Part shown: one piece after another, positions 61,343 to 64,000 of the stretch
Layout: each line of letters begins with the position of its first letter
Numbering within the stretch: the stretch's first letter is position 1
Source of the DNA: Manis javanica
Lineage: Eukaryota > Chordata > Mammalia > Pholidota > Manidae
Reading direction: 5' to 3'
Assembly: GCF_040802235.1 (NCBI RefSeq)
Contig: NC_133169.1
Span: 44,461,034 to 44,525,033 of the forward strand
Length of the DNA: 64,000 nucleotides
Position numbers and translations under genes: made by a program
Notes under the pieces: model-generated
Databases searched by the model: none
Told to the model about the DNA's origin: nothing
Seen by the model: only the letters and a program-made list of their open reading frames with translations

Positions 61343-61611
61343 TGGGGGCGGACCCAGGATGGCGGCATGAGTAGAGCAGTGGAAATCTCCTCCCAAAAAC
61401 ACATAGAGCTATGAAAATATAACAAAGAAAAATCTTCCTAAAATAGAGACCACAGGACACAGGACAACATCCAGACTACATCCACACCTGCAAGAACCCA
61501 GCGCCTTGCGAAGGGGGTAAAATAGAAGCCCCCACCCAGTGGGACCTGAGCACCACTCCCCCTGGCTCCTGGCGGGTGGAAATAAACTAGAGCGTTTTTT
61601 TTTTTTTTGGC
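61343..61611 (+). promoter_or_regulatory. L1-D 5' leader with YY1-type site
   Basis: The first 270 bp, not part of the monomers. GATGGCGGC at 61,358-61,366, 15 bp from the 5' end, matches the YY1-type element (ATGGCGGC) that positions the transcription start in other mammalian L1s. It ends in a T14 tract (about 61,595-61,608). Confidence 0.7.
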
Positions 61612-62790
61612 GAGTGCTTTTTGCAAGCCTTAAAGGGACAGGGACCCTGTTGCTAGGGAGGCAGGGTGGCGGGACCGGTGAGCGGGTGCCTGGGACCGGC
61701 GCCTGAGGACAAAGAATATCCCGTGTTTTTCCCTGTGGGACCGATGGGCGGATGCCTGAGACTGGCGCCTGAGGATGGAGGAAATCGCGCGTTTTCCCCC
61801 CCCTTTTTTTTTCTCTTTTTGGCGAGTGCTTTTTGGAATCCTTAAAGGGACAGGGACCCTGGTGCTAGGGAGGCAGGGCAGCGGGACTGGTGAGCGGGTG
61901 CCTGGGAGCGGCGCCTGAGGACAAAGAATATCCCGCGTTTTTCCCTGCGGGACCGGTGGGCGGGTACCTGAGACCGGCACCTGAGGATAGAGTAAATCGC
62001 GCGTTTTTCCCCTTTTTTTCTCTTTTTGTCGAGTGCTTTTTGGAAGCCTTAAAGGGACAGGGACCACAGTATAGGGAGGCAAGGTGGCGGAACTGGTGAG
62101 CGGGTGCCTGGGACCGGTGCCTGAGGACAAAGAATATCGCACGTTTTTCCCTGTGGGATTGGTGGGCAGGTGCTTGAGACCAGCACCTGAGGACGGAGGA
62201 AATCGCGTGTTTTTCCCCTTTTTTTCTCTTTTTGTCGAGTGCTTTTTGGAAGCCTTAAAGGGACAGGGACCACAGTATAGGGAGGCAAGGTGGCGGAACT
62301 GGTGAGCGGGTGCCTGGGACCGGTGCCTGAGGACAAAGAATATCGCACGTTTTTCCCTGTGGGATCGGTGGGCAGGTGCTTGAGACCAGCACCTGAGGAC
62401 GGAGGAAATCGCGTGTTTTTCCCCTTTTTTTTTCACTTTTTGGTGAGTGCTTTTTGGAAGCCTTAAAGGGACAGGGACCCCGGTGCTAAGGAGGCAGGGA
62501 GGTGGGACAGGTGAGTGGGTGCCTGGGACCAGTGCCTGAGGACAAAGAATATAGCGCATTTTTCCCTGCGGGACCAGTGGGCGGGTGCTTTTTGGAAGCC
62601 TTGAAGTAACAGGGATCCTGGTGCTAGGGTGGCAGGGCAACAAGACCAGTGAGAGGGTGCCTGGGACCGGCGCCTGAGGACAAAAAAAATCGCGTATTTT
62701 TTCCTTTTTTTTTTTTTCTGTTCCCTCTCTCCTTGTTGCTGTTGTTGTTTTGTTTTGGAGAGTGCTTTTTGGAAGTCTTAAAGGGGCAGG
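61612..62790 (+). repeat. L1-D 5' UTR tandem monomer array (about 208-bp units)
   Basis: GAGTGCTTTTT marks unit starts at 61,612, 61,824, 62,031, 62,237 and 62,445 (spacings 212, 207, 206, 208), followed by shortened units starting at about 62,584 and 62,760. Each unit is GAGTGCTTTTTGGAAGCCTT, then AAAGGGACAGGGACC, then two related halves each containing a GGGACCGGTGxGCGGGTGCC-like block and a CCTGAGGA block, ending in a T-rich tract. Units 3 and 4 are almost identical. The layout is analogous to rodent L1 promoter monomers. Confidence 0.9.
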
Positions 62791-63143
62791 ACAGGTCACT
62801 TAGACCAGACACAGGGAATCTGGGGATCTCTGGGCACTCTCACCCCCTGGGCAGCAGGGAGCACAGAGGCACCTTATGGAGATAAATACCCTCCCGGCCG
62901 CTCCCCCTCCAAGGGGGCTCCACCATTTTGGAGGAGCAGCCCCAGCCAGGCCACTCCCACAGCAACAGCAGAGATAAACCCCATACAAAACGGGCAGGAA
63001 GCAGAAGCCCTTTCTGCACACAGCTGCCCAGCACAAGCCACTACAGGTCGCTATTCTCCCAGGAGAGGAAGGCTACAAAACAACAAGAAGGGAAGCTCTT
63101 CCAGCGATCACTCGTACCAGCTCTGCAAACTATCTCTATCACC

Positions 63144-63997
63144 ATGAAAAGACAAAACTACAGGCAGACAAAGATCACAGAGACAACACCTGAGAAGGCG
63201 ACAGATCTAACCAGTCCTCCTGAAAAAGAATTCAAAATAAATATCATGAACATGCTGACAGAGATGCAGAGAAAAATGCAAGAGCAATGGGATGAGATGC
63301 AGAGAAAAGTGCAAGAGCAGTGGGATGAAGTCCGGAGGGAGATCACAGATATCAGGAAGGAGATCACAGAAGTGAAACAATTCCTGGAAGGATTTATAAG
63401 CAGAATGGATAATATGCAAGAGGCCATTGAAGGAATAGAAGCCAGAGAACAGGAACGTATAAAAGCTGACATAGAGAGAGATAAAAGGATCTCCAGGAAT
63501 GAAACAACACTAAGAGAACTATGTGACCAATCCAAAAGGAATAATATTCGTATTATAGGGGTACCAGAAGAAGAAGAAAGAGGAAAAGGGATAGAAAATC
63601 TCTTTGAAGAAATAATTGCTGAAAATTTCCCCAAACTGGGGGAGGAAATAATCTAACAGACCATGGAATTACACAGAACCTCCAACAGAAAGGATCCAAG
63701 GAGAACAACACCAAGACACATAATAATTAAAATGGCAAGGATCAAGGACAAGAAAAGAGTTTTAACAGCAGCAAGAGAGAAAAAGGTCACCTTTAAAGGA
63801 AAACCCATCAGGCTAACATCGGACTTCTCGACAGAAACCATACAGGCCAGAAGAGAATGGCATGATGTATTTAATACAATGAAACAGAAGGGCCTTGAAC
63901 CAAGGATATTGTGTCCAGCACGACTATCATTTAAATGTGATGGTGGAATTAAACAATTCCCAGACAAGCAAAAGCTGAGGGAATTTGCTTCCCACAA
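63144..63997 (+). pseudogene. L1-D ORF1p, one premature stop, 3' end outside window
   Basis: RNA-binding L1 ORF1 protein. The ATG at 63,144 (MKRQNYRQTK, A at -3) matches the MKCQR start of the other copies; the open frame upstream of it lacks an ATG. A coiled coil spans about residues 25-115 and includes an 11-residue tandem repeat (MQRKMQEQWDE / MQRKVQEQWDE). The RRM starts near residue 127 (RNNIRIIGVPEEEE). A TAA at 63,654 ends translation at 170 residues, where relatives have IVSQ before the MEIH block. After that stop the same frame stays open to the window end (TTPRHIIIKMARIKDKKR, LTSDFSTETIQARREWH). One nonsense change is the only lesion visible. Confidence 0.88.
63261..63326 (+). repeat. 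33-bp tandem duplication in L1-D ORF1 coiled coil
   Basis: Two adjacent 33-bp units (63,261-63,293 and 63,294-63,326) differ at two positions. They encode repeats of 11 residues, which keep the reading frame and suit coiled-coil periodicity. Confidence 0.9.
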
Positions 63998-64000
63998 ACC

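Larger units (their letters stand above)
61343..64000 (+). mobile_element. L1-D: young-looking LINE-1, 5' part, runs off the window
   Basis: Begins TGGGGGCGGACCCAGGATGG, has a short leader, a tandem-monomer 5' UTR, then ORF1. The window ends within ORF1. CpGs survive in the promoter and ORF1 has only one lesion, so it looks the youngest L1 here. Its ORF1 is clearly related to those of L1-A and L1-C, but its 5' UTR is not. Confidence 0.92.

Noticed and set aside
61612..62790. CRISPR-like or satellite array
   Set aside because: Units are about 208 bp with no spacers, lie between an L1 5' leader and L1 ORF1, and read as an L1 promoter monomer array.
62928..63143. N-terminal extension of L1-D ORF1
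   Set aside because: The upstream frame begins at TTG with no ATG; the MKRQ start aligns with MKCQR in the related copies.

Overview
This is a eukaryotic, mammalian window. It is AT-rich and dominated by LINE-1 (L1) retrotransposons of several ages, with ancient L2 and MIR relics, a degraded gammaretrovirus-like ERV, and one intact intronless olfactory receptor (OR) coding exon. No operons, CRISPR arrays or RNA genes were seen. The species cannot be named from sequence alone. A placental mammal is safe; no young SINE family was recognised, which would suit a lineage with little SINE activity, but that is weak evidence.

Layout. 1-3.4 kb is AT-rich intergenic DNA with two L2 fragments. 3,426-9,713 is a full-length but mutated L1 (L1-A, +) with a 14-bp target-site duplication. 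The main structural event is a direct tandem segmental duplication: unit 1 is about 5,380-18,659 and unit 2 about 18,660-31,069. The left breakpoint lies inside L1-A between ORF1 and ORF2, so unit 2 starts with a headless L1 (L1-B). The right breakpoint lies inside an old L1 ORF2 relic. Each unit carries the same series: L1 ORF2, GC-rich block, AT-rich unique DNA, an old L1 5' part, an old repeat, an antisense L1 tail, a sense L1 tail, unique DNA with a CpG-rich patch, and an old L1/HAL1-like relic.

31-39 kb holds the remainder of the old L1, a 3'-less antisense L1 5' fragment, a MIR, long AT-rich unique DNA and a short L1 3' end. 39,165-45,563 is a full-length antisense L1 (L1-C) with a doubled 3' end, in a 19-bp target-site duplication. 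It ends 0.7 kb upstream of, and head-to-head with, the OR exon (46,251-47,186; 311 codons, all OR hallmarks, probably OR14 family), which is preceded by a strong 3' splice site. 48-53.4 kb is unique DNA with old L1 pieces, one apparently inverted by twin priming. 53,448-55,110 is the 3' part of an antisense ERV (LTR, env TM remnant, integrase C-terminus). 56-60.5 kb is mostly old L1 tails. From 61,343 to the window end runs the 5' end of the youngest-looking L1 (L1-D, +). Its 5' UTR is an array of about 208-bp tandem monomers, each built of two related halves, and its ORF1 is open except for one stop codon.

Only the OR exon looks like a host protein-coding gene. The most noteworthy items are the L1-D monomer promoter with its long antisense open frame, and the approximately 13-kb tandem duplication with a readable 2-bp microhomology junction.
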